From contig JAUSDY010000004.1 of assembly GCA_030650395.1 (NCBI GenBank), positions 1 to 64,000 on the forward strand: 64,000 nt of DNA, given 5' to 3'. The notes beneath the pieces are model-generated. The model was not told the origin of the DNA. It saw only the letters and a program-made list of their open reading frames with translations, and did no database searches. This DNA is from Acidobacteriota bacterium. GTDB lineage: Bacteria; Acidobacteriota; Vicinamibacteria; Vicinamibacterales; UBA2999. The position numbers and the translations under genes are program-made. Shown piece after piece: positions 8,279-17,569 of this stretch (positions are counted from its first letter, which is position 1; the number at the start of each line of letters is the position of its first letter).

Positions 8279-8703
8279 CCAGTGCTTCCGAAACCACCGC
8301 GGGTAGGCGCCGCCATTTCGGCGACCTCTTCCCATTCGATTTGTGGGCAGGGGAGCACGATGCCCTGTGCAAGCCGGTCGCCTTTGACGACCCTGACGGG
8401 CGCATCCGTCACGTTCAAGACCTGGATTTTTATTTCGTCGTTCGGCCCGCAGTAGTCCGCGTCGATCACGCCGACGCCGTTGGCGACGATCAGGCCGCGC
8501 TTCAGGGGGGTGCTGCTGCGGGCGAATATCCCCAGGAAGTAGCCGTCCGGCACGCTGATCACCAGTCCCGTCCCGACGAGCCGGATCCCGCCGGCCGGGA
8601 TCTCGAGGTCGACCGCCGACGCCAGGTCGAATCCTGCGGCCCGGCCGGTTGCCGGCGCGGGCAGGCCAACGGCGCCATCCAGGCGTTTAATCTTTAGGAA
8701 CAT
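8272..8703 (-). CDS. dut: dUTP diphosphatase
   Basis: A 143-aa trimeric dUTPase that hydrolyses dUTP to dUMP and pyrophosphate. Conserved motifs are visible: AAGFDLAS (motif 1), ARSST (motif 2, about 61), the uracil-pocket strand GVIDADYCG (motif 3, about 78), GDRLAQG (motif 4) and the C-terminal arm RGGFGSTGS (motif 5). I choose ATG 8703 because it starts directly at the family's KIKRLDG start. The much longer open frame on this strand (to 11463) is an antisense shadow of the M16 peptidase. The start lies 33 bp from the divergent M16 gene. It forms an operon-like pair with dinB. Confidence 0.95.
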   Translation of the reverse strand: MFLKIKRLDGAVGLPAPATGRAAGFDLASAVDLEIPAGGIRLVGTGLVISVPDGYFLGIFARSSTPLKRGLIVANGVGVIDADYCGPNDEIKIQVLNVTDAPVRVVKGDRLAQGIVLPCPQIEWEEVAEMAAPTRGGFGSTGS

Positions 8704-8736
8704 GAGCAATAGAATAGCGAAGAAAGCGGAGGCAGC

Positions 8737-11604
8737 ATGGGTCGCGTGAGCTCGATGTTTGTGGCGGGACTGTTGTTGGTGGTCGGCTTGTCGGCGATGC
8801 CGCGGGCTGTCGTGGAAGCGCGGCAAGCGGTAGCGTCGCCGCAAGCGCCGGGGACGCCGCCGGCCGAGCTGGCGCTCAATCGCGAGCTGCCGATCGACTC
8901 CGCCGTACGCGTCGGGCGGCTGCCTAACGGCCTTCGCTATTTCATCCGGCAAAACAGCCGGCCCGAAAAGCGGGTCTCGATGCGCCTGGCCGTCAACACC
9001 GGATCGATTCAGGAAGATCCCGATCAGCGCGGGCTCGCGCATTTCCTCGAGCACATGGCGTTCAACGGCACCGAGAACTTCAAGCCCGGCGAGCTGGTGT
9101 CGTTTCTGGAAACCATCGGCGCGCGGTTCGGTCCGCACGTCAACGCCTCGACCTCGTTTGACGAGACCATCTACATGCTCGACATCCCGACCGATCGGCC
9201 GGGGTACGTCGATCGCGGCATGCTCGTGCTCCACGACTTTGCGGCGGGGCTGTCGCTGTTGCCGGCCGAGATCGAGAAAGAGCGCGGCGTCGTACTCGAG
9301 GAATGGCGCGGCCGGCTCGGCGCGGGCTCGCGGCTGCTCGAGAAGCAGCTGCCGGTGATCTTCCAGGGCTCGAAGTATGCGGACCGCCTGCCCATTGGTC
9401 TGCCCGAAGTCCTCAAGAGCGCCCCGCGCGAGCGGTTGCTGGCGTATTACCAGAAATGGTACCGCCCCGATCAGATGGCGGTCGTCGTGGTCGGCGACAT
9501 TCCGGTCGCGGAGGCCGAGCAGCTGATACAGAAGCGCTTTGGTGTGATTCCCGCGGCGAAGGGGGCGGCGGCGTCTGTCGATCAGAACGTGCCTGGGCAC
9601 AAGGACACGCTCATCAGCATGTCGACCGACCCCGAAGCGCAGGGCTGGACGGTGTCGATGGCCTTTAAGGGCAAGGTCGAGCACGACACCACCGTCGCCG
9701 GCTATCGCAAGTCGCTGGTGAAACAACTCGTGTCGCAGATGCTGAACCTGCGGTTGCGCGAGATCGCGCGCCGGCCCAACGCGCCGTTCCTCGGCGCGCA
9801 AGCCGGCAGCAGCGGGATCGGCCGCACGCTCGAGCTCTTCGAGATCGAAGCGACTGTGCCGGAGGGCCAGATCACGGAAGGCCTTGGTGCGCTCATGGTC
9901 GAGGCCAAGCGCATGCAGCAGTACGGATTCAGCAACGACGAGCTGAACCGCGCGAAGGCGGCACTGATCGCCGGCTACGAACGCGCCTATAAGGAGCGCG
10001 CGACCGCCGAGAGCCCGAGCTACGCCAACGAGTACGTGCGGCACTTCCTCGAGCAGGAGCCGATCCCCGGCATCGAGTTCGAGTACCAGATCGCGTCGAC
10101 CTACGTGCCGTCGGTGACGGCGGAAGAAGTGTCGGCGCTGGCGCGCAGCCTGATCACCGACGAGAACCGCGTGGTGCTTGGTGTGGCGCCGGAGAAGAAA
10201 GACATGCCGCCGCCCAGTGCCGACATGCTGAGGAGCGCGATCGCGCGCGCCAGCGCGGCGCCGGTCGAGCGGTGGGCCGATGCCACGTCGGGACGTGCCC
10301 TGGTTGAGAAACCTCCGGCCGCAGGCAAGGTGACCGCGACCCGCGCCGTTTCCGATATCGGCGCCACGGTGCTGACGCTGTCGAACGGCGTCGAGGTGTG
10401 GCTCAAGCCGACCGACTTCAAGACCGATCAAGTCCTGTTCACCGCTTATGCGCCCGGCGGCGTCTCGCTCGCCAACCAGGCTGAATTCAAGAGCGCGGCG
10501 CTGGCCACGGCCATGGTCGGTGTCGGCGGCATGGGCGGGCTCAGCCCCGTCGATCTCAGCAAGATGCTGTCGGGCAAGATCGCCCAGGCGTCGCCGTCGA
10601 TTTCTGAATACACACAAAGGGTGAGCGGGTCGAGCACGCCGAAAGACCTGGAGACCGCGCTGCAGTTGAACTACCTCGCGCACACGGCGCCGAACATGAC
10701 GCCCGAAGTGCTCGACCTGCTCAAGCGCCGGCTGGCCGGGTCGCTGCAGAACCGCGATCAAAACCCGCGCGCGGTGTTTGGCGAGAGGGTCGAGCAGGTC
10801 AACTCGTCGAACCATTACAGCGCGGCCGCGCTCACCGCTGCCGACGTGCCGACGCTCAACCTCGACACGATGAAGAACTTCTACAACGCACGCTTCGCCA
10901 ACGCCGCCGACTTCACCTATTTCTTCGTTGGTGCGTTTACCGTCGGCGAGATCACGCCGCTGCTCGAGAAATGGCTGGCGACGCTGCCCTCGACCGGCAA
11001 GCGCACCTCGAGCTTCCGCGACATGGGCGTCAAGTTCCCGACGGACATCGTGAAGGAAGAAGTGAAGAAGGGCAAGGAGCCGGCCAGCCAAACCGTGCTG
11101 TCGTTCTTTGCCGACCCGGGATTGGATGAATTCGAAATGCACCGGGCGCGGGCGGCGTCGCAGCTGCTCGGCATCCGCCTCCGCGAGATCCTGCGCGAAG
11201 AGCTCGGCGGGACCTACGGCGTCTCGGTCGGGTTCGACAGCTCGCCACCGCTCAAGGGCTACGGCGCCATGACGATCCAATTTGGCAGCTCGCCCGAGAA
11301 CCTCGACAAGCTGGTGGCCGCGTCGATGAAGGAGATCGAGCGGCTCAAGAAGGAAGGACCGTCGCTCGAGGATGTCAACAAGGTCAAGGAGCTCGAGCGC
11401 CGCGACCTCGAGACCAACGCCAAGCAGAACGCCTACTGGCTGGGTTCGATGCAGACCGTGCACATGTTCGGCTGGGACATCACCGGCATCAACCGCCGGC
11501 TCGATCGCACCGAGAAGCTGACGCCCGAGATCCTGAAGGCGATGTTCAACAAGTATTTCCCGATGGATCGCTACACGCTGGTGACGCTGAAGCCGGAAGC
11601 ATGA
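8737..11604 (+). CDS. M16 family zinc metallopeptidase (insulinase/pitrilysin type), exported
   Basis: A 955-aa protein with a signal peptide (about residues 1-30) and the four-domain M16 layout. The inverted zinc motif HFLEH is at 102-106, with the third ligand expected in the EKER stretch near 180. An M16C-like domain follows at about 230-410. The second, inactive half runs from about 530 and ends near 950. A second M16C-like stretch is near 830 (RLREILREELGGTYGVSV), which matches the conserved RxxLxxxxGGTY element. It probably degrades small peptides in the periplasm. A GGAGG Shine-Dalgarno sequence precedes the ATG. The next gene overlaps its stop by 4 bp (ATGA), so the two are probably translationally coupled. 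Confidence 0.93.
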   Translation: MGRVSSMFVAGLLLVVGLSAMPRAVVEARQAVASPQAPGTPPAELALNRELPIDSAVRVGRLPNGLRYFIRQNSRPEKRVSMRLAVNTGSIQEDPDQRGLAHFLEHMAFNGTENFKPGELVSFLETIGARFGPHVNASTSFDETIYMLDIPTDRPGYVDRGMLVLHDFAAGLSLLPAEIEKERGVVLEEWRGRLGAGSRLLEKQLPVIFQGSKYADRLPIGLPEVLKSAPRERLLAYYQKWYRPDQMAVVVVGDIPVAEAEQLIQKRFGVIPAAKGAAASVDQNVPGHKDTLISMSTDPEAQGWTVSMAFKGKVEHDTTVAGYRKSLVKQLVSQMLNLRLREIARRPNAPFLGAQAGSSGIGRTLELFEIEATVPEGQITEGLGALMVEAKRMQQYGFSNDELNRAKAALIAGYERAYKERATAESPSYANEYVRHFLEQEPIPGIEFEYQIASTYVPSVTAEEVSALARSLITDENRVVLGVAPEKKDMPPPSADMLRSAIARASAAPVERWADATSGRALVEKPPAAGKVTATRAVSDIGATVLTLSNGVEVWLKPTDFKTDQVLFTAYAPGGVSLANQAEFKSAALATAMVGVGGMGGLSPVDLSKMLSGKIAQASPSISEYTQRVSGSSTPKDLETALQLNYLAHTAPNMTPEVLDLLKRRLAGSLQNRDQNPRAVFGERVEQVNSSNHYSAAALTAADVPTLNLDTMKNFYNARFANAADFTYFFVGAFTVGEITPLLEKWLATLPSTGKRTSSFRDMGVKFPTDIVKEEVKKGKEPASQTVLSFFADPGLDEFEMHRARAASQLLGIRLREILREELGGTYGVSVGFDSSPPLKGYGAMTIQFGSSPENLDKLVAASMKEIERLKKEGPSLEDVNKVKELERRDLETNAKQNAYWLGSMQTVHMFGWDITGINRRLDRTEKLTPEILKAMFNKYFPMDRYTLVTLKPEA

Positions 11605-12656
11605 TGCGCTGGCTGTGCGCCCTCGGGCTCGTGGTCTTTCTCGGTGGGGATAAATCTTCTGGTGGCGACAAACCTTTCTTGTCCGCCGAAGCGCCGGGCG
11701 CGAAGGCGGAAGGTTTGTCCGTCACCCAGGCCACGTTGCCCACTCCCGGCTTTCACCATCTGCACCTGAACTCGATCAATCCCGACGCGGCGATCGAGTT
11801 CTACACAAAGCAATTCCCGACGACCTCAAAGGGAACCTTCGCCGGTCAGCCGGCGTTTCGATCCCCGAACAATGTGTGGGTGTTATTCAACAAGGTCGCT
11901 GCACCACCAGCGACGCAGCCTCAAACCGCGTTCTGGCACTTCGGTTGGCACGTCACCGACGTGCACAAGAGCAGGCAGGCGTTCACGGAGCGCGGTGTGA
12001 CGCTGCTGCCGCTCTACGTAGAAGAAGCCGGCGGCACAGTGTTCACCAGCGCCGACACGTGGCCCGGCTCGGGCGGCGCGCTTGGCCTGACCAAAGCCGG
12101 CATTGCCGACGCCAAAGCCAAGGGCGTCAAGCCGACCTTCGGCGCGGGCTTCGCCTACATGCGCGGCCCGGACGATGCGCTGATCGAGTACCAGGGGAAT
12201 CAGCCGGCCGAGCGCTTCAATCACATCCACATGTTCCAGGACCAGCCGTTCTGCGCGCAGATCTGGTACCAGACGCATCTAAATATCGCGGTCCGTCAGG
12301 CTGCGAATCAACCGGTGCGGACCGCCGCCAACTGCCGGGTGGAGCGCGGCCCCGACAAGACCTGGCCGGCCCTCGATCACACCGGCATGTATCGCACGCC
12401 CGGAGTCACGAGCACGGTGTTCGGCGATGTCTCGATCTTCTGGTACATGAATCAGGGCGCCACCCCGGCCGGCCCGACGCGCGGCCACCTCATGGATCAC
12501 ATCGCGCTCAGCGTGCAGGACCTCGACGCCTGGATCGCCAAGCTGCGGGCCGAAGGCGTGAGGTTCCTCGAGCAGCCCTACCAAGTTGGCGACTATCGCG
12601 CCGTGATGATCGAAGGCCCGAGCCGCGAAGCCATCGAGGTGATCGAAATCAGGTGA
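11601..12656 (+). CDS. Exported double VOC (glyoxalase/bleomycin-resistance fold) protein
   Basis: A 351-aa protein with two vicinal-oxygen-chelate domains. The first is at about 50-195 (FHHLHLNS..., ending ALIEYQGN) and the second at about 200-350 (FNHIHMF..., GHLMDHIALSVQDLDAW, ending AIEVIEIR). Candidate metal ligands are the histidines opening each domain and the glutamates near their ends. The N-terminus is hydrophobic (MMRWLCALGLVVFLG), but residues about 22-40 are encoded by an inserted repeat, so the signal peptide and mature start are unclear. It overlaps the M16 gene by 4 bp. Substrate unknown: VOC folds serve lyases, dioxygenases and resistance proteins. Confidence 0.85.
   Translation: MMRWLCALGLVVFLGGDKSSGGDKPFLSAEAPGAKAEGLSVTQATLPTPGFHHLHLNSINPDAAIEFYTKQFPTTSKGTFAGQPAFRSPNNVWVLFNKVAAPPATQPQTAFWHFGWHVTDVHKSRQAFTERGVTLLPLYVEEAGGTVFTSADTWPGSGGALGLTKAGIADAKAKGVKPTFGAGFAYMRGPDDALIEYQGNQPAERFNHIHMFQDQPFCAQIWYQTHLNIAVRQAANQPVRTAANCRVERGPDKTWPALDHTGMYRTPGVTSTVFGDVSIFWYMNQGATPAGPTRGHLMDHIALSVQDLDAWIAKLRAEGVRFLEQPYQVGDYRAVMIEGPSREAIEVIEIR
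11667..11720 (+). repeat. In-frame palindromic repeat inside the VOC gene (CCGCC..GGCGG family)
   Basis: The outer arms GACAAACCTT and AAGGTTTGTC flank an inner CCGCCGAAGC...GCGAAGGCGG palindrome. It encodes the linker between the hydrophobic N-terminus and the first VOC domain. Related cores occur at 55795 and 62932. Confidence 0.7.
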
Positions 12657-12673
12657 TATAGTCCGGGGGTCCT

Positions 12674-12704
12674 TCTGAACTCTTAACTCTGCACTGTTAA
12701 CTCC
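12674..12704. repeat. AACTCTT / TTAACTC repeat abutting the ettA start
   Basis: Units AACTCTT, AACTCTG and TTAACTCC occupy the gap between the VOC gene and ettA and end 2 nt before the ATG at 12707. No Shine-Dalgarno sequence is visible in them. Confidence 0.75.
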
Positions 12705-12706
12705 GA

Positions 12707-14383
<1,677 letters not shown>

Positions 14384-14399
14384 AAGTCTGACGGTGTAG

Positions 14400-14419
14400 C
14401 GCGGAACTTTAGTTCCGCG
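14400..14419. terminator. Perfect stem (CGCGGAACT/AGTTCCGCG) after ettA
   Basis: A 9-bp stem with a TT loop lies 17 nt after the ettA stop and just before the ribosome site of the next gene. There is no U-tract. It may be a terminator-like hairpin or a dispersed palindromic repeat; the stem at 28727 has the same architecture. Confidence 0.45.
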
Positions 14420-14434
14420 ATAAAGGAGACAACG

Positions 14435-14929
14435 ATGAAGGCAGACCAGGCGAAATTTCTAGCGGAGACTCTCGGGCAGAACCTGCAGGGCGAATGGATG
14501 CACACCTACAAGGCGATCGCCGCCGTGCCCGACGCCAAGAAAGACTACAAGCCGCAGGGCGATTCCCGCAGTGCATGGGACCTGGCGCACCACATCGCGA
14601 TCTGCGATGTCGGCTTTCTGCACGCGGTCGCCGAGAACAGCTTCAAGGGGTTTCCCGCAAAGTGCGACGCCACCACGGTGCCGGCCCTCGCGGACTGGTA
14701 CAAGCACGAATTCCCGAAGGCGCTCGAAAGGGTGTTGGCGCTCGACGGCAACCATCTGACCCAGATCGTCGAGGCCTTCGGCATGAAGCTGCCTTCGGTG
14801 AGCTACCTGATGTTCTGCAACAACCACATGATTCATCATCGCGGCCAGCTCACGACCTACCTCCGCCCGATGGGTGGCAAGGTGCCGGCGATGTACGGCC
14901 CGAGCTTCGACGAAAAGCTCGGGGGCTAG
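14435..14929 (+). CDS. DinB-fold (DinB_2-like) putative metal-dependent protein
   Basis: A 164-aa four-helix-bundle protein of the DinB/YfiT superfamily, unrelated to polymerase DinB. Likely metal-ligand histidines are in LAHHIAI (about 50) and MIHHRGQL (about 133), the latter being the hallmark HxxHRGQ-type motif. Family members are thiol-dependent S-transferases or other hydrolases, so the exact activity is open. A good ribosome site (AAAGGAG, 6 nt before ATG) follows a hairpin. The next gene starts 11 bp after the stop. Confidence 0.85.
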   Translation: MKADQAKFLAETLGQNLQGEWMHTYKAIAAVPDAKKDYKPQGDSRSAWDLAHHIAICDVGFLHAVAENSFKGFPAKCDATTVPALADWYKHEFPKALERVLALDGNHLTQIVEAFGMKLPSVSYLMFCNNHMIHHRGQLTTYLRPMGGKVPAMYGPSFDEKLGG

Positions 14930-14939
14930 GACCGTCGCC

Positions 14940-16016
14940 GTGCTGGCGCCCTCGCCTCGCGAGCCCGTGCTGTCGTTGTGCCTGGTCCTCGCCGGTGCGC
15001 TGGCGCTGCCGATGGGCCTGCGGGCCGTCAACCGGCTGTTGCCGGACGAGGGCGTCAAGCCGAGCTACCTGCCGAGCGTCGAGACACCGCGGGGGCGCGA
15101 GCCGTTCGACGAAACGGCGGCGGCGGATCTGCGCGAGGCGCGGCCTGATTTTTTCATCATCGGCGACTCGATGGCCGGCACGCGGATCGATCCGCGCCAC
15201 CTGTCGCGGCGGGCCGGCAAGAGCGTGGCGGCGCTGCTCGCGCCGGGCAGCCCGGTGGCCTACTGGTATCTCGAATTCAAGAACCTGATCGTCGACAACG
15301 GCCTGGCCAGCCGGGCCCCCAGCGCGGCACCCGCGCTGGGGTGGAACGTGCAGGCCGTGATCTTTTTCTTCCGTGACGATCAGCTGACCACGCAAGTCCA
15401 GGTGACGCCGGGCGTGCTCGATCGCGTGGCGCGCGACTACGAGCCGGAGGTTGACGGCGTCGTCGCCGCGCATCGCCTCGGGGCGTTTTCCGGCGTCCAC
15501 CGTGCGGCCCGTTCCATCTATCAGTTCGATCGCACGCGCGAGTGGCTCGAGCCTCGCCTCACACGCGCACCGGTGGTGGTCGTGGCGCCCGCCGCTCAGC
15601 GCGTCGAATTCCTCGATACCGTCAACAGTCAGATTTTTCCGCTCGAGCGCCTGCGGCACATGACCGTGGCAGATCTGCCTGAGGCTGCGCTTGCGATCGA
15701 TTTCAATTCGCAGGTCGGGCGATCGATCCTGCCGGAGATCTTGCGGCTCGGCGAGCGCGCGAAGATCCGACTGGCGTTCATCCGTGTTCAGCGCCGGCCG
15801 TCGGCCGATGGCCCGCCGGCCCAGCCCGAGGTGCTGACGCGCTACATGCGTGACCTGAAGGCGTATCTCGAGGAGCACGGCGCGTATTTCCACGACGACT
15901 GGGGTGATCCGGATCAGCCTCTTGCCATGTATGCCGACGGCGACCACCTGGTGCGAGAGGCCCGCATTCCGTACACCGATCGTTTTCTCGAGAAGCACGC
16001 GCCCATCTTCCGGTGA
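14940..16016 (+). CDS. SGNH-hydrolase-like membrane-anchored partner of an MBOAT acyltransferase
   Basis: I choose GTG 14940 (358 aa), just after the DinB_2 gene; an earlier ATG would overlap that gene heavily. One N-terminal TM anchor (about 9-28) precedes a periplasmic SGNH/AlgX-AlgJ-like domain. GDSMAGTRID near residue 80 holds the candidate nucleophile serine, and ADGDHL near the C-terminus matches the SGNH block-V DxxH. It overlaps the MBOAT gene by GTGA. In AlgI/AlgJ and DltB/DltD-type systems such a pair moves an acyl group across the membrane and onto a polymer. The acceptor here cannot be read from context. Confidence 0.75.
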   Translation: MLAPSPREPVLSLCLVLAGALALPMGLRAVNRLLPDEGVKPSYLPSVETPRGREPFDETAAADLREARPDFFIIGDSMAGTRIDPRHLSRRAGKSVAALLAPGSPVAYWYLEFKNLIVDNGLASRAPSAAPALGWNVQAVIFFFRDDQLTTQVQVTPGVLDRVARDYEPEVDGVVAAHRLGAFSGVHRAARSIYQFDRTREWLEPRLTRAPVVVVAPAAQRVEFLDTVNSQIFPLERLRHMTVADLPEAALAIDFNSQVGRSILPEILRLGERAKIRLAFIRVQRRPSADGPPAQPEVLTRYMRDLKAYLEEHGAYFHDDWGDPDQPLAMYADGDHLVREARIPYTDRFLEKHAPIFR

Positions 16017-17446
16017 TCTTTCACAGTCTCGAGTTCCTCGCCTTTGTCATCATCACTCTCGCTGCGTACTGGGTGCTGCCGATGCGCGCCCAAAACGTGC
16101 TGCTGCTGGTAGCGAGCTACCTGTTCTATGGCTGGATCCACCCATGGTTCGTTGCACTGATCTTCGCGACCAGCGTGATCGATTACTGGTCGGCGCGCGG
16201 CATGACGATGTTCCCGGAGCGCAAGAAGGCCTTTCTCTGGCTCAGCATCGTCACCAACTTCGGGCTGCTCGGCTTCTACAAGTACTTCGGGTTCTTCGTC
16301 GACAACGTCGCTGCGGCCGGTGACAGCCTGGGGTGGAACATCCCACACATCGCCCTTCGCGTGGCGCTGCCGGTCGGGATCTCGTTCTACACGTTCCAGT
16401 CGATGAGCTACACCATCGACGTGTATCGCGGGCATGCGCCGGCCCGCAGGCGATTTGTCGACGTCGCGGCGTTCATCGCCTTCTTCCCGCACCTGGTCGC
16501 CGGTCCGATCATGCGCGCCACCAACCTGCTGCCGCAGTTCGAGCGCGAGCGCCGGTTTTCGGCGGCGGCGGCGCGCGATGCGACGGTGCTGATGGTGTGG
16601 GGCTTCTTCAAGAAGCTGGTGATCGCCGACAACGTCGGCGTGATCGCGAACAAGGTGTTCGCGCTCGCGGACCCCGAGTTCTTCGTGTTGTGGGCAGGGG
16701 TGTTCGCCTTTGCGATCCAGATCTATGCGGACTTCTCGGCTTACACCGATATCGCGCGCGGGGTGGCCAAGTGGTTTGGCTTCGAACTGATCAAGAACTT
16801 CGAGCGCCCGTACCTCGCGACCGGGCCTGGCGACTTCTGGCGGCGGTGGAACATCTCGCTGTCGACCTGGTTCCGCGACTACGTTTACATTCCGCTCGGC
16901 GGCTCCCGGCGCGGGCCGTGGCGCCAGGCGGCCAATATCCTGATCACGTTCCTGGCGTCGGGCCTGTGGCACGGCGCGAGCTGGAATTACGTGTTGTGGG
17001 GCGCGTACCACGGCATGCTGCTGGTCGTCGCGCGCGCCCGCGGCCCGGCATCGCCGCAGCGGCACGCGACGCGAGGGTGGCTGTGGCCGCTGCAGGCCGC
17101 CGGCATGTTCGTGCTGACGTGCATCGGCTGGCTGATCTTCCGCGAAACGGAATTCGCGCAGCTCGCGCGCGATCTACGGCTGGTGCCGTGGCAGTCGAGC
17201 GCGATCGGCACATCCGCCGGTCTCTATTTGTTTCTGCTCGCTGCTCTCTACTCGGTTCCGCTCTGGATTCACGATCTGTGGGCGGAGTTGAAGGGTGCCG
17301 ACCTGGTTGCGGCGATCGAGACGCCAGAGGTCGACGTCAACTGGCGTCGTACCGCCGCTCAGGCGCTGCTTAGCGGGGTGCTCGTGACCGCGATCGTCAC
17401 GCTCCGCAGCCGCACAGCGCTGGACTTCATCTACTTCGCGTTTTAA
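16013..17446 (+). CDS. MBOAT family O-acyltransferase (AlgI-like)
   Basis: A 477-aa polytopic membrane protein starting at GTG 16013, overlapping the SGNH gene by 4 bp. It shows the AlgI-type signatures: FHSLEFL.F start, LLLVASYLFYGW, PVGISFYTFQSMSYTIDVYRG, the SLSTWFRDYVYIPLGGSR cytoplasmic loop, and the catalytic-histidine helix SGLWHGASWNYVLWG. It would transfer an acetyl or other acyl group across the membrane to the SGNH partner. No alginate, cellulose or teichoic acid genes are adjacent, so the acceptor may be a different glycan. Terminates before a large inverted repeat array. Confidence 0.93.
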   Translation: MIFHSLEFLAFVIITLAAYWVLPMRAQNVLLLVASYLFYGWIHPWFVALIFATSVIDYWSARGMTMFPERKKAFLWLSIVTNFGLLGFYKYFGFFVDNVAAAGDSLGWNIPHIALRVALPVGISFYTFQSMSYTIDVYRGHAPARRRFVDVAAFIAFFPHLVAGPIMRATNLLPQFERERRFSAAAARDATVLMVWGFFKKLVIADNVGVIANKVFALADPEFFVLWAGVFAFAIQIYADFSAYTDIARGVAKWFGFELIKNFERPYLATGPGDFWRRWNISLSTWFRDYVYIPLGGSRRGPWRQAANILITFLASGLWHGASWNYVLWGAYHGMLLVVARARGPASPQRHATRGWLWPLQAAGMFVLTCIGWLIFRETEFAQLARDLRLVPWQSSAIGTSAGLYLFLLAALYSVPLWIHDLWAELKGADLVAAIETPEVDVNWRRTAAQALLSGVLVTAIVTLRSRTALDFIYFAF

Positions 17447-17452
17447 TCCGTC

Positions 17453-17569
17453 GGTTCTTCACGAGGGTTCCGCACGAGGGTTCCGCACGATCGTTCTCGA
17501 CGAGGGTTCGTTGAGAACCTCCGTAAGGAACCTTCGTGAGGAACCTTCGTGAGGAACCTTTGTGAGGAA
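17453..17569. repeat. Large inverted array of GGTTC(C)TCACGA units between convergent genes
   Basis: Four to five GGTTCyKCACGAG units run forward (17453-17512), then GAACCTTCGTGAG units run as their reverse complement up to the stop codon of the convergent gene (17570). The symmetry predicts one long hairpin on either transcript. Confidence 0.9.

Noticed and set aside
8704-11463. Very long open frame on the - strand continuous with dut (1063 aa in total)
   Set aside because: It is antisense to the M16 peptidase, is extremely rich in Arg/Leu/Gln/His as expected for a mirrored high-GC gene, and shows no domain before the dUTPase start at 8703.
14435-14929. Second DNA polymerase IV (DinB) gene
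   Set aside because: Name clash only: this is the DinB/YfiT four-helix fold, without polymerase motifs. The true polymerase is at 7168-8247.
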